Assembly (NCBI RefSeq): GCF_003672135.1
Contig: NC_039512.1
Location: forward strand, 11,796,874-11,860,873
DNA: 64,000 bases
Direction: 5' to 3'
Source of the DNA: Ooceraea biroi
Taxonomy: Eukaryota > Arthropoda > Insecta > Hymenoptera > Formicidae
Shown: piece after piece, positions 32,540-44,600 of the stretch
Layout of the letters: every line of letters begins with the position of its first letter
Numbering within the stretch: the first letter of the stretch is position 1
Notes under the pieces: model-generated
Told to the model about the DNA's origin: nothing
Database searches by the model: none
The model's input: the letters and a program-made list of their open reading frames with translations, nothing else
Position numbers and translations under genes: made by a program

Positions 32540-35500
32540 AAGACTATCGACCGGATCCGCTAGGGGAGCCCTCCTTTTCCCTCAAAAGTAGACTTCTACG
32601 ATCCTCCTCTCCGTTCTCTCCCAGGAACAATCCTTCTTTCTCTTTACACCTCCTCCGAGTGTCCATATGTACGTCCGCCAATCTCTTCTGGATGAGAAAC
32701 AAGGTTGAGGAAGGACGGAGGGAGGCCCCTTCTTGACCAGATCGCTCCTGCGTGCGCGTCCAACGAGCCATCGCGTACAAATTACCGAAAATTGGTCCAC
32801 TTTTTGAGCCATTCGGATACCTCTCGACATCGGTAACCGCCATAGTTCCTCCTTATTGTCCTTCATCCTTGAGACGCATTTTTTTTTCTTTTTTACCGTA
32901 CGGGGTAATGCACTGCAGCGCGATGATTGTTGTCCCCTTCGGGTGCGAGACAGTTTTTTCGTCGGCTTTTGGGTGATTTTCGAGATCCACAGCACTAGTT
33001 TCTGAATCCTAGAAAATTGGAGCCGCTCGTGCGACCAAATTGCCGAAAATCGGTGAGTAATTTCGAATATTAAACTTGACTGGATGCCGATTGTCCAATC
33101 AAAAATTTCCAGAACATTCCTTTGGGGCTGACTTTACATAAGACAAAACTTCACGTTTTGAGGATTTTAAAACTTTCCGATGAGTTTTCATACTTCAAAA
33201 TTTCGTTTTTCCATTTTTTATGACCTTTCGTTTATGACGCAAATAAATATTACGTCAAGTTTATTCAAAAAAGATTTTTATAATGTAGGAATTTTTTCCT
33301 GACTTGTTTTAATTCCATGAAAATCTTTTCTCTCTCATTGTAGAAATGTCGATTTACTTGAACGCGTTTCTCGTTACAATGGGCCCTTCATTATTCACCC
33401 AGACGGCCTCGCGTGTGACTTAACGACGCTTAGCTAATTAACATAAAATTTGATCGGTCATGGAAGGCGATTTTCCTCTCTCTGTCTATTCTTCGTCTGA
33501 CTCCTCCTGCAAGCGTGCAAGTGATTGCGAAGCCTGTGACAACCTGTTACTTCCGACCGTCACGCCGCTATTTTCTCGAGATGTCAAAGGTCAAACAATC
33601 TTCAAGTGAGCCTGACGACTTGTATAAATGCCTGTAACCAATCGATCGCACGATAGTGGATACGATTTATTACGTATAGCAAAGAACAAGGAACAGGAAG
33701 TAAGGGTTAACAGTACTTTTTATCTTGAAAGCTTTGGACCTGCAATTCATTTTCGAATTATGCATGTAATTAGCAGAGAATTTTAAAAGTCCAAATTTCA
33801 CAAAATTAAATTGCGCTGAATTGCGGAATTTTCCGGGACAACTGTTGTCGATATAATTTCTTCGTAATCCACGCCGATGGAGACCGCAATCTCGCATACT
33901 CACACTGACATATCGAACGTATCGTTAAAATAAGGGCATCCGTCGTCCTCGTCGTATCGATCGCGCGAGCAGTTACGCACTGTCAGCGAGAGACACAACG
34001 AGATGCTCGTTCCAAGACATTCCGAACAAAGCCGAGACAGTTCGGGGAGGAATTGGGAGACGGCAATCGCTTATATTTCACGATCGCCAGTCCAAAAAGA
34101 GGAGCGAGGGCCGCCGCGCGCACCTGCCGGCTCCTCCGTAAGAAGGCACCACCGCGGAGAAAATGCATCGGGAATCGCGCGGACGCGGCCGAAACTTCTT
34201 ACCCGCTCGGCTGCCGAGAGGGAACCGGCATTTACATGCACATAGTCCGCAACGCGACTCGGAGAGGTGATATTTCGGGGTCCGCCGGGACCCGGCGACC
34301 GACGGCCATTGTATCCGCGCGCGAGCGAGCGAGCAAGCGAGCAACACGCGCGCGCGCTTGCTCATTAAATATTAACGAGAGTCTCAATTTCTTCATTTCG
34401 TTGATGAGTCGCCGCGCGCCATCCGAGAGAACCCGCATATAGATTGAAAATTAACTTATATGAGCGCCGACAAAATATATACGGCATGCGCTGCACTTAT
34501 ACGACTCAAGAGGCCTACAATTTACACGAGGGCTCGCTATGTTGGTATAACCCCTAAGTAGAGCCCCTCGCCCACTTCTCCCTCTTGTCTTTCTTCCTCT
34601 TCTTCTGCTGTGTTTGCTGTTGCTTCTTCTTCTTCTTGTTCTTCTTTCTCTTCGTCGTCGTCGTCGTCGTCGTCGTATCTCCCCGTCGGCCTATCCGCTT
34701 CTGGTCGAACGCACGAACGTGAAATCCTTAAATACCTAATTTGATGCTAATTACAACTCGCACTTGCGCCTCGCGAGCGGCAAAAGTGCGCTCGCGTGCG
34801 GCGGGGAAGGTGCAGCAGTGCAGCACTCGACAAGGTAATGGTTGCTGAAGGATGCCGTCGGTGAAGTATCAGATTCGAATTTCCCCAACTTGCGCGCTCT
34901 TGAAACTTCGAATTTCTCGAAGTGCACGATTCCATAAATCTTGATTTTTGCAGAATTATTGGAATCTGATCAACAATTGTCGATCAGACCTTGCTAGCAA
35001 ATTCCAATTCTCAGCGCTTTAATTTAGATCTGCGCTCATTTGGATCGTTACGATATCAGATCTTTCGGAGTTTTATGCTTTTATGAAAATTTAAACATTT
35101 TTAAGCGCATGCACATGTACATAAGTTTACAACTTTGGATGTGCGATAGCGTTTGCAACTTTCTTTCGATCGGAATTGTAAACGACTCTGCATATAAATA
35201 CCAACATTCTTGGATTGCTTCACGCGGTTTGGTATGCTGTCGAGTACATTATACGCACATTTAGGATACGTTATACGCAGAGCATATACACGAAGCTTAT
35301 CTAGGCAAAAGTTTAATGTATTAAAATCACCATCACGAGAGAGTCAGAGCCACGCTCGCGGAGGAGCACGCAAGTCCCGGTTGTATTTTATGCTAATTAG
35401 AAGACGAACTTACCTCTTCATGGTCGAACGCTGAACGGAAAAGGTGCAGAGCAAATTAGAGAGGAGAGCAAGTTCGAGTCGTACGTAACTATTTATTATG

Positions 35501-37210
35501 CGATAATAGTTGCACTCGAATGTAGCACATTAATTTGCCTATAGAGTTGGAAATAATTGCTTCGCTCTTTAACATATACACTTAATCATCGCTACGCTAC
35601 ACATACCTAACGTGCGATCTATCGATTTTCTCTGTCGAGTATCGCGTGACAAGATACGTCGTAAAGGATGTAAAGCATTCGCGACATCACATAACTTGTT
35701 GTAATTCTAGAAAGCAGAATAAACGAAATAAATGTAGCGGTTTACAAGTATTATGTAGTATTTGCGGAAACCTGAAGCGTTATTAATTTTTCCAAAAGAC
35801 ACTTTTGGGGACAGCTTTTTATCTAATTAAATGAATTAATATAATTATATTGCCACGCTGATGCTCGCAAAGTGTTACACGTTTCTGTTAAACTCTGAAT
35901 ATCTCTTTCAGCTTCTCGCAAATATGGTTCAAGGTTCAATATTCAAAGTATTAGAATTTGTGTTAAAATAAAGGCTTGTGTTTACCGAATAAATGAGGCT
36001 GAACGGAATAAAGGATTAGTGTGCTAACAAATAAACTCCGTGAAAATAGACCGTCGGTGATCAAGTTGAATGATTCCCCAATATTCCAAATTTCAAATAT
36101 TTCAATATTGGAAAAATATTAAATCTACAATAGAGTCTCCTATTTTTATCAGCATATATATACGTTGCATATATGCTTGAGAGTTTACACTCGATTAAAG
36201 TTTCGCGGACTCGCGCGACAACCTAATCTTTGTTTGCAATCGTGTGCACATACCTGCGTCAAACACGTGTGTATGTGTGTATGTGCATGTGTGCCTTATA
36301 CTGCTCGAATTCAAAGATGATCCAGAGGGAGAAACGTGAATGCAAGAACACATAACGCGAGAAACTTGATCAGGACGAAGTTCTTCGTCTCTCAAGCGGT
36401 TCACTTGAAAATCTGGGCCGCGATTTGCAAAAATATACCACGCTCTTTGAATTCCAGCAGCTCGTTAAAAAATTTGATTCTTAGCTACGTTTTGGCACGA
36501 GCAGAGGAACGCCGTTTTTTCAGAATCTTCATACATTTACGCCGCTAAATATAAAAATCGCAGACGTGCGCATAGATTTTTATCGACCTACACGTGATTT
36601 CACTTAATCGTGAAACTCCATCAATCTCTGCTTACAATATTCTCCTTTTAGCAATAATGCATCTTGAATTAAATTAAATCTTTTTTATTATTTTATATCA
36701 ACGTGAAGCAGAGAGGAATCGTTATTTTAATAATTACTTTTAACATCTGTAATGAATGTTAATTGCCTGTAGCGCATTTATTATCGTCTTCTCAAAAGAT
36801 TCTTAGATGAAAATGATGAATAAATAATAGAAATGCGAAGTTTGGCCATTTTTTTGCTGCTTGAGCAATCCAAATTGTAAAACCTCACAAACACTTTTAC
36901 ATTATGACAATAAAAATTTCATTGTTTTATTTACGGACAACTAATTGCGAAACAAAACCAAATGTATTAGCAATCACCATTGTGGTATATGGTAATCGTT
37001 TAATTACAATCGTATGATAGATTCGACTGAATATTCAGTTGATTAATTTTGATCGATTGAACGGCGCGAAACCGATAAAAATTAGTCGCGCGTAAATTTC
37101 CATGAAAAATCAGTATGAGAACAAATAAAATAATTTCGCTACGTGATTGCACATGTACGTGTCCGTCCGCATGGGCGATTCTTCACTTACAATTCAACGG
37201 CCCCTACGAC
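32540..37210. other. Spacer downstream of the LIM-homeobox gene
   Basis: No supported gene. A CpG-rich part lies at 33.95-34.45 kb and CTT/TCG repeats at 34.62-34.68 kb. The rest is AT-rich with single-copy appearance. Part of the LIM-homeobox 3' untranslated region may extend towards this block, but I could not place its polyadenylation site. Confidence 0.45.
34652..34676. repeat. (TCG)8 trinucleotide repeat
   Basis: Eight perfect TCG units directly after a CTT-rich run. It is not in a supported reading frame. Confidence 0.93.
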
Positions 37211-37217
37211 ATTATAC

Positions 37218-37631
37218 GGGGTGTTCTAGATAGTTACATACAATGCATTCAATATTTTATATTTCATGTAACATAAAGATATTTAATAGGAGAAAGAAAA
37301 AGCTTTTTGAATCAAGCGTTTTTAAGAATCTATGAAAATTTTATTCTAACGTTCCAAAATTTTATCAATAAATTATTAGAAATGTCTCATTAAAAGTATT
37401 CGAGACAATTTTAATAATATTTCTTGTCCTTTTGTATTTTACATTGACCATTCACATAATACTTCAAATTAAATAATAAATTAAATATAAATTAAGTAAT
37501 AAATAGAGTACATTGGTGTTAAACATTTTTGTAGTAAGCAGAGTGCTTACATTAAATATTTATTAAAAAGAGAAATCTTTCAAGTTTCATTAGGAACCTG
37601 TGCATTAGTGTACATCTTTCTGGAACACTCC
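37218..37631. mobile_element. MITE-like element with terminal inverted repeats
   Basis: The left end GGGGTGTTCTAGATAG and the inverted right end GGAGTGTTCCAGAAAG agree at 13 of 16 positions, and a further ATGCA is shared after a small gap. The 414-bp interior is AT-rich with no open frame. Flanking bases (TAC on the left, AT on the right) do not form a clean target duplication, so the class is not fixed. It lies about 0.73 kb past the LIM-homeobox stop codon. Confidence 0.45.
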
Positions 37632-38359
37632 ATTTGTCAAACAGTGCCCGAGGTCTCATCGATAATTGATAATTGATATAATCGCTAATGGTACACCCTC
37701 CTTTCACATACATACCTAGATTACGTTCTTACTATCTTCGTCTAGTAATCTTTGGTAATTCGGATGTGCATGGAACTATGATTATTATCACTGATTACTT
37801 AAGCATAATCGTTCTTGGAGTTACCCACTAGTTACTCTATCTGACTAGGCTGCCCTTTCGGGAAAATCCTTCGATGGATGACTTCCTTCATAAAATCCGC
37901 CAACACATTTTCAAAGTCACATTTTCGGATGTCTCATCTCGCTCATAAGAAACGATGCCAGGTCGAAAATCTCGCCGAAAAATCGAATCTTCGATTAATC
38001 CAATCAACGCGATCGAAGAATGTATCTCGCACTTGGTGGGCACTCGCCCTTAGACTACGTTGGCTTTGCCACAAAATTAAAGCAATTGTTTTTAAATCTA
38101 ACTGTCGCGGTGAAAATCACTCTGGATGTTCCGGAACACAAGTCAAGCTTGAACCGCTGTCATCACTTTCGTCATATCGCCATCAGCGATCATCTTAAAT
38201 GCCAGCGTTAGCAATGAGAGACTTCTTCGAGAAACGATGGGCACGTCTATTGACGAGCCGAGATTTTTAAGATCGATTCTCAAGGAAGCATAAAATAATT
38301 TATCATCCAAGATGGCTGGGGAGGCTGCTGTAAGTGTCCTCCTCCATCTCAAGCCGTCG

Positions 38360-38617
38360 TCAGTAGGACAGGTCAGAGAAGGAGACCTGAGAGGACACCC
38401 CGGAGTGCAGATGCTGCAGGGCGTGCAGTTCCTCCATGGAGGTTGAGGGCATGCTGTTGCTATCGAGGATGCTGGCGGTCGGTCCGATATTCGGCGAATT
38501 GCCAGTGCTGGAAGACACCGTCGGCGTCCCAGAACAGCCGACGTTGCTGCCGGTATTGCTGCCGTCCTGCCGCATCAGCTGCCGTCGCCATTTCGCGCGT
38601 GCGTTTTGAAACCACAC
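38360..38617 (-). CDS. ap: apterous exon 5: recognition helix and C-terminus
   Basis: Starts VWFQNARAKWRRQLMRQDGS, the third homeodomain helix, and continues with a Ser/Thr/Asn-rich tail. Stop codon TGA at 38360-38362. Acceptor ttgcgtttag, 277-nt intron before it. Confidence 0.93.
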   Translation of the reverse strand: MWFQNARAKWRRQLMRQDGSNTGSNVGCSGTPTVSSSTGNSPNIGPTASILDSNSMPSTSMEELHALQHLHSGVSSQVSFSDLSY

Positions 38618-41600
38618 CTAAACGCAAAGTCAAAAAAGATGACATAAGCTTATAATCGACTTATCTTGACGACTGTGATCGGAACTTCAATAATTTATTA
38701 GTCCTTTTAGAATGAAATTTTATGGGGAAAGAAAGTATACAGAGACACAAAAAGCAAGGAACATGTTAAGCCAAACAACTGTTAGCGCTAATTTATTCTA
38801 ACTTAAAATTTGTCAAACATTTAAGATTGAAGAATACTCAAGTCAGATTTGACTCAAGTCAGATTCACTTTATCACACAGATAGGAGATATTACCTGCAG
38901 CACTCTTTTCGATAGATTGGTCTTCTGCGCGAGGTGCTTGAGGTCCTTAGCGTCCGGGTTCTGATTTACTTGGAAGTAACCCTTCATGGTACGCAACTGA
39001 TGGTGCTTGAAGCTGGTGCGCATTCGCTTTGTCCGCTGGTTCTGGTGCATCGGCGCCGGGGAGCTCACGGACGCGTCGTATGCCAGTGACTCCATCGATG
39101 AGGATAGCTCCGTGGGATGCAGACTTAGTTCTGCAATGGCGATGTCAACTAGAAAGCCTCTTTTGAACTAGCGACATAACGTATTTTGAGTCTGCGAAGC
39201 GTTTGAACGCATGAGGAAAGAAAACGGTGCCAGACAACACATCGTGCTTTAAAATTCATTAAGTTATTTATTCTAATACATTTATGCGTATGAGAAATCG
39301 CAAACTTCAGAATCAAATGACTTGAAAGATTATTCCTCGAAGAATTGTTTAAGTTTCCAAGACAAGAATTAAAGCCACAAAGAAATCTGAAGGATATCTT
39401 CAAAATCTCGAAAATTTTTGGCAGTTTTGGGAAACTTGAAAACTTTTAAGCGTCACGTTACTCGAATTGGGTACTCGAATTGAAATAGAATACTCTTTTC
39501 TAAAATTATTAGAATTATTAGAATTTTCTGAAATTACTAGAATCTACACCCACAGAAAAGATTTCTGGACTTAATGCTATTACTCTTTAATTTATCATAA
39601 AATAAGATCGCTATAGCAACAATCATATTTATTATTGAAAAGAAGCATATTTTAATCTTGAATAGAAAATTCTAAAATCTAGATTAAAATAATCTTGGTG
39701 CTATCTCATTAATTTTCTCAGAAGGATTTAGATACAAATTTGTAGCAAGTTCAAAATATTCTTGATTTAAGAATATTGTGAGATCTAAAAGACATCTTAT
39801 TCTATTCTTCTAAGAGAATTTGTAGAATCTGCACAAAACGGCCAATATTTATGTGTTGCAATCGAAAATCGGGAAAGTGTTTCTGTTATTTACAATGAAT
39901 AAGTGCAATACTCTACAAGAAATATTAAAAGGTATGGAAATGTCTTATCTCGAATCTTATTTCTCAAGTAAGTATATTGTATATACTTACTTACATTTCC
40001 ATATCTTTTAATATTTCTTGTAGAGTATTGCACTTATTCATTGTAAATAACAGAAACACTTTCCCGATTTTCGATTGCAACACATAAATATTGGCCGTTT
40101 TATCCGAATAAAGGACGCAGAAGCGCCGAGTCGACGAGCGACTGTGAGAAAATGATGCGTCGACATCGACAAAGCCTACTATAAAGTGGCGCTAATATCA
40201 AATTATTCTACATACAAGAATATATAAGTATAAATTTGTATATGTTACTCTTGTCTCGAGACAGTAAGACAATCTTATTTAATTCGAGAGAGAAGAATAG
40301 AAATTACTGATTTAAATTAAAAATTGTTTTATTTTCATATTTTTTATACTTGTAATACGATTAAATTAGTCAAGAATATTTTTCGTCTTGTTATCAGAAA
40401 TCCTTTCTGAGGGTGTAGAATTACTACGCAAAGATCAATAGAATTTTCATAAACTACATTTCCCCGTTAATTCTGCTAATAATGTTTTATTCTGTAGTCT
40501 CTTTTGATTCATTCGCTGGCCACGTTCGATTGAACGCCATGACCTCAGAAGAATTTGAGACTCCCGTGTGATCCAAGATGTCGACCCCTTTGCAAGGCGT
40601 ACTTTCTTCTCCCCGATCGTACAAGCGGGTAACTGTGCTTTTCTGATCATGGCATCAGGAAAAAACGAAATCCGTGTCATTCACTTCGGCAAGAAAACGA
40701 ATTCCGCGGGCGGCTGCAACCGTTCGCGAAAACGGTTTTTCTCTCCATCGCCCTCCGCAGCCCTTGTCTTCTTCTCTCTTTTAGCGAACCGGCGGATCGC
40801 CGTCCATTGGGAATGGAAGTTCGGAACAATAAACAGTAATGGCGCATACGTGCTCGGGGATTTACTTCTGGAATCCCTTCTCGCCTCCATCCCCCCTCAC
40901 CTGCTGGAACCCGTTCTTCTCCCGATTGAATTCAATGGTTACCCTCGTCGTCTTATTTATTGGATGCGTTCCTTCGCTCGGCCGGCGCGCAACAACCGCA
41001 ACTGCGCGCACACTCGTCCTCTTTCTGCGATTCTCTTTCGCTCTTTCTGCCTCTCTTTTTACTCTGTCTACGCTTCTTTATTATCGTCCACCATAATTTA
41101 GATAAGTTCGTGCAAGGTGACACAACTGCTAATTGATCAATTAAGACGATGGGTTGCGACTTCTTCTGCACCTCTGGAAACTTGGAGCAAAATGTACAGC
41201 ACCGGTATGTCCCGTGCTTGCGAAAAATCATGTTTCGCTTAAAACAAACTTATTTAGGCATCAAGATAATATTATGAGAAAGTCAATTTCTTATTCGTCT
41301 GTCGAAAATCTGAATGGTATACTCGTTTCGTTCTGCCAGGTGCAGAAAGTATGAGAAAGTGCAGCTTGCGGGGACACACGGACCCGTTCGAAATGGCCTC
41401 TCGAGTTCCGGCATGGTTCTACGCGCGAATCGAATCGGGAATTAGAATTTCTCCAGCGCGCCCTGCGCGGCGAGGTCTTTCTATCTTTTCGAGAGAGACG
41501 GCTTCGGGCCCCGGTGGACAGTGACAGATAGGTATCGGCATCGTGAGATGCATCGATTGGCCGATCTGTCCGGAAAAGAATGCTGCCGCGGCCAATGCGT

Positions 41601-44600
41601 GGCCGCTGCCAGCAGAACGGTCGGCCGGAGCGCTATAATGCCGCCTGCGCGAGTTTCTTGCTCGCGCCATGAGCAGGAATCCCTTCTTTCGCTTCTTCGT
41701 CGATCGTCGGTCCTCGGTCGCCGGCGATTTTGACTTCTAACTTGCCCTGACAAATTGTAATCTCATTCTTAAACTGCTAAGTCTGCCCACCCACCCTCCC
41801 TGCCGCTTCAAGAGAACTTCCCAGGGTTCGCGCTCCCTGGCCTTGCACACAAGGGCAGTATCTCATTTTTTACTTCGAGATAAAAAGTACGAGACACGAC
41901 TGTCTCACCATTTTTCGGTCACGCAAAATATCCTCGCTGGTATTAAATCTGTTCACAGCGTGATAAAGTTACATCGTGTGCGTTTAATGTTCAATGTAAT
42001 CATTTATAATTTTCCTATCGTATAAGGCAACTCAAATTTATATTAAGTTGTTACATTCTTTGCGTGGAATATAAATCAATTTCTTAATTTCGCAATCGTG
42101 TAAATTGTTCCTCTGAAAGAATGCACTTGTGATTTGTATCCTTTGGATGCAGAGAAGGAAATTCCAATTGGCTGAGAGATAAAGATGCTGATGTATGATA
42201 TTGGAACTGTTAAAAGTTAATTGAAGTTCAGATTTACCAACACTTAGTCAACAAAAGCGTTTAACAAGACTATAAAGTACGTAAAGACAGTCTTTTTAAG
42301 TATATATTCCTTGGAGCTCTTTACATTTGGTATATAATTCATTGTTTTATGTCTGAATACATTATAGTTACATTTCTAAATTTGTAAAATTTATATGTCA
42401 CATACATGCAAAGAACATCTTTTCATCATCATAAAGAAAGTAGTTTTCATGCTCAGAAATAATAATAAACCTTTCAAATCCTTGAATCTTTAATTTCGTA
42501 TTGATCAGACGTTTCATTTATAACAGTATATTAAGGTTCGCATTACATGACCACGTTGCAACTTGGAAACAGTTCTTAAGGCCTGCTTCTGCTAGTTCCA
42601 TGCCGATCGCTATGAGAGTGCCTCTACGATCCGCCGTCGGTCGCTCGACGTCTCACGATGGAATGGAATATCTCTCGTTGTCGGCGTGTCTCTCTTTCGC
42701 AAAAACTGTCCCAATTATATATAAAGACAATAAAACACCGCGGGAGAGGGTCTTTCTCTCCCAGGTCCGGTTGTTCTCAGCCGCGGCCTCGCGCGCGCAG
42801 GGCTTCATGGACGATTTTATGGCTGTTGGTCGTAAATTCCGGTCGGTAGTCCAAGGGGGAGAGAATGATCCTCGCTGTCGTCGATTATAAAATAACTGGG
42901 AATCGCGCGCGGTACCGGTCGGTCCACATCTCGCCATCTTGATTCGCGGCCAGGCCAAAACGATCGTAAAACCGCCGAGAACCATATCGGTACGCGATAC
43001 GATCGTGCCGCACGACAAATGATGTAAACCGAGCGGACGAGGAAATTGATGACACCGATCTCGATTCGGCGTAATCGCCATTTCCGCTAATTTCCCTCGA
43101 CTGAGACTCGCCGCGAGACGCCTGTCCGCGCCTCATTCAGATCGCCGACGATACCGCGATCGTAACAATTAACTGCACGATTTACGCGCCGACTTTCCTA
43201 CTCCGGAGCACCGCAACATCCAGCGCAGCATCCGGTTTCCCACACCGCGATTTTTCGCGATCGTTTACTCTCTTTGTGGTGCCGTGATTCTTCGCGCTTC
43301 TACGCTGCAACGTTTATTCAATGAAATGAAGCGATTAAAGATCGAGAGAGCGACTGAGACAAGGTGGATCGAGGGGCTTGAAAGCTATGAGACATAGGTC
43401 TCTGTTATCGGGGAGTCGCGTACGGAATCGTAGATCAGGCAGACATCTGCGTAGCGCGCGAGAACCCGTCAAAGAATCCCGCTCGCCGATGTTGAACGCT
43501 CCAGCTAACGAGCCGAATAATCGCGGACGAAACGAAATAACATCTGCGATTCCTGAACGCCCGAGCAAATGTTTGCACGCGTATGGACGCCCCCATTATG
43601 CCCGTAGCTCGGCAAATAATGCAACTCCGCCGATTAACTCGTTTACTGTAGCGTGGAATGGGGAGAGAGAGCGAGAGAGAAAGAGAAAAGACGGAGAAGC
43701 AGATGAAAAGAGACCAGCAAGATAAAGAGAGAAAAGAGGAAAAGAGCGATCAAAGTTCATATTTGCATTCCTCAAACGTGAAAAGCGAATGCCAAGTCAA
43801 AGAATCCGGGAATCGCTGTTTTCGCTCAGGGGGCGAGAGAAAGGAGCAGAGACGGAGGCAAAGAAAATCGTTCACGATCGTACAAGATCGCGGAACATAC
43901 ATTGGCTTGACTCACCAGCGGCCAGCCTCATCGTAACGGGGAGCTCGGAGCCGGTGACCTCCGACAGCTTCCGCTTCCTGGGCCGACCCTTCTGCACGGT
44001 GCCGGACAAGGCGATCGGACTCTGCTCGTAGTAGGCAGGCAATGGTGACACCCCCGGCGAGCTGAGGTCCTCGATGCCGGTGCCACTCCCGTAATCCCCG
44101 GCACAGCACAGCAACTCGTAGTGCGGTCTTGGGAGCGACGTGCTCGTCAGTCGTCAACCTCTCTGTCAAGTAGTCGATAGACGACCTGACCCCCGCGTTA
44201 TGAGTCGAGTTCGATGAACGAGTTCGATTTTGTGAACGTGGTCGTCGGATTCCATGGGGTTGGGGTATCAATGATCCGATTATTTTAAATGCGGGGTCGT
44301 CAAGCAGGCTAAATCGCGCGATGATCGCGTTCGCGTTCGTGTACACGAGCTTCTCAAGCGCAGAGTAGCATGAGATAAAGATAAGAAAATAAAATATGAT
44401 TTTAAATAAAGATAGTTATAAAATTCGGCAAGTTGTTGGCCGTTACTGGATCCAGAGAGTTTATAATCAATCTTTCATGAAGATTTCACGGTTGCAATGT
44501 TGTCAGCTGGATAGATAAATTGCAGGACTTTTTGTTGCAAAATGTTCGCGGTTGTAATTTCGAAAAGTGCTTATTTCATTAACCCTTAAATCATTGATTT

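Noticed and set aside
40568..41101. 177-codon plus-strand frame inside the apterous intron
   Set aside because: No domain and antisense to the host gene; pyrimidine-rich composition explains it.
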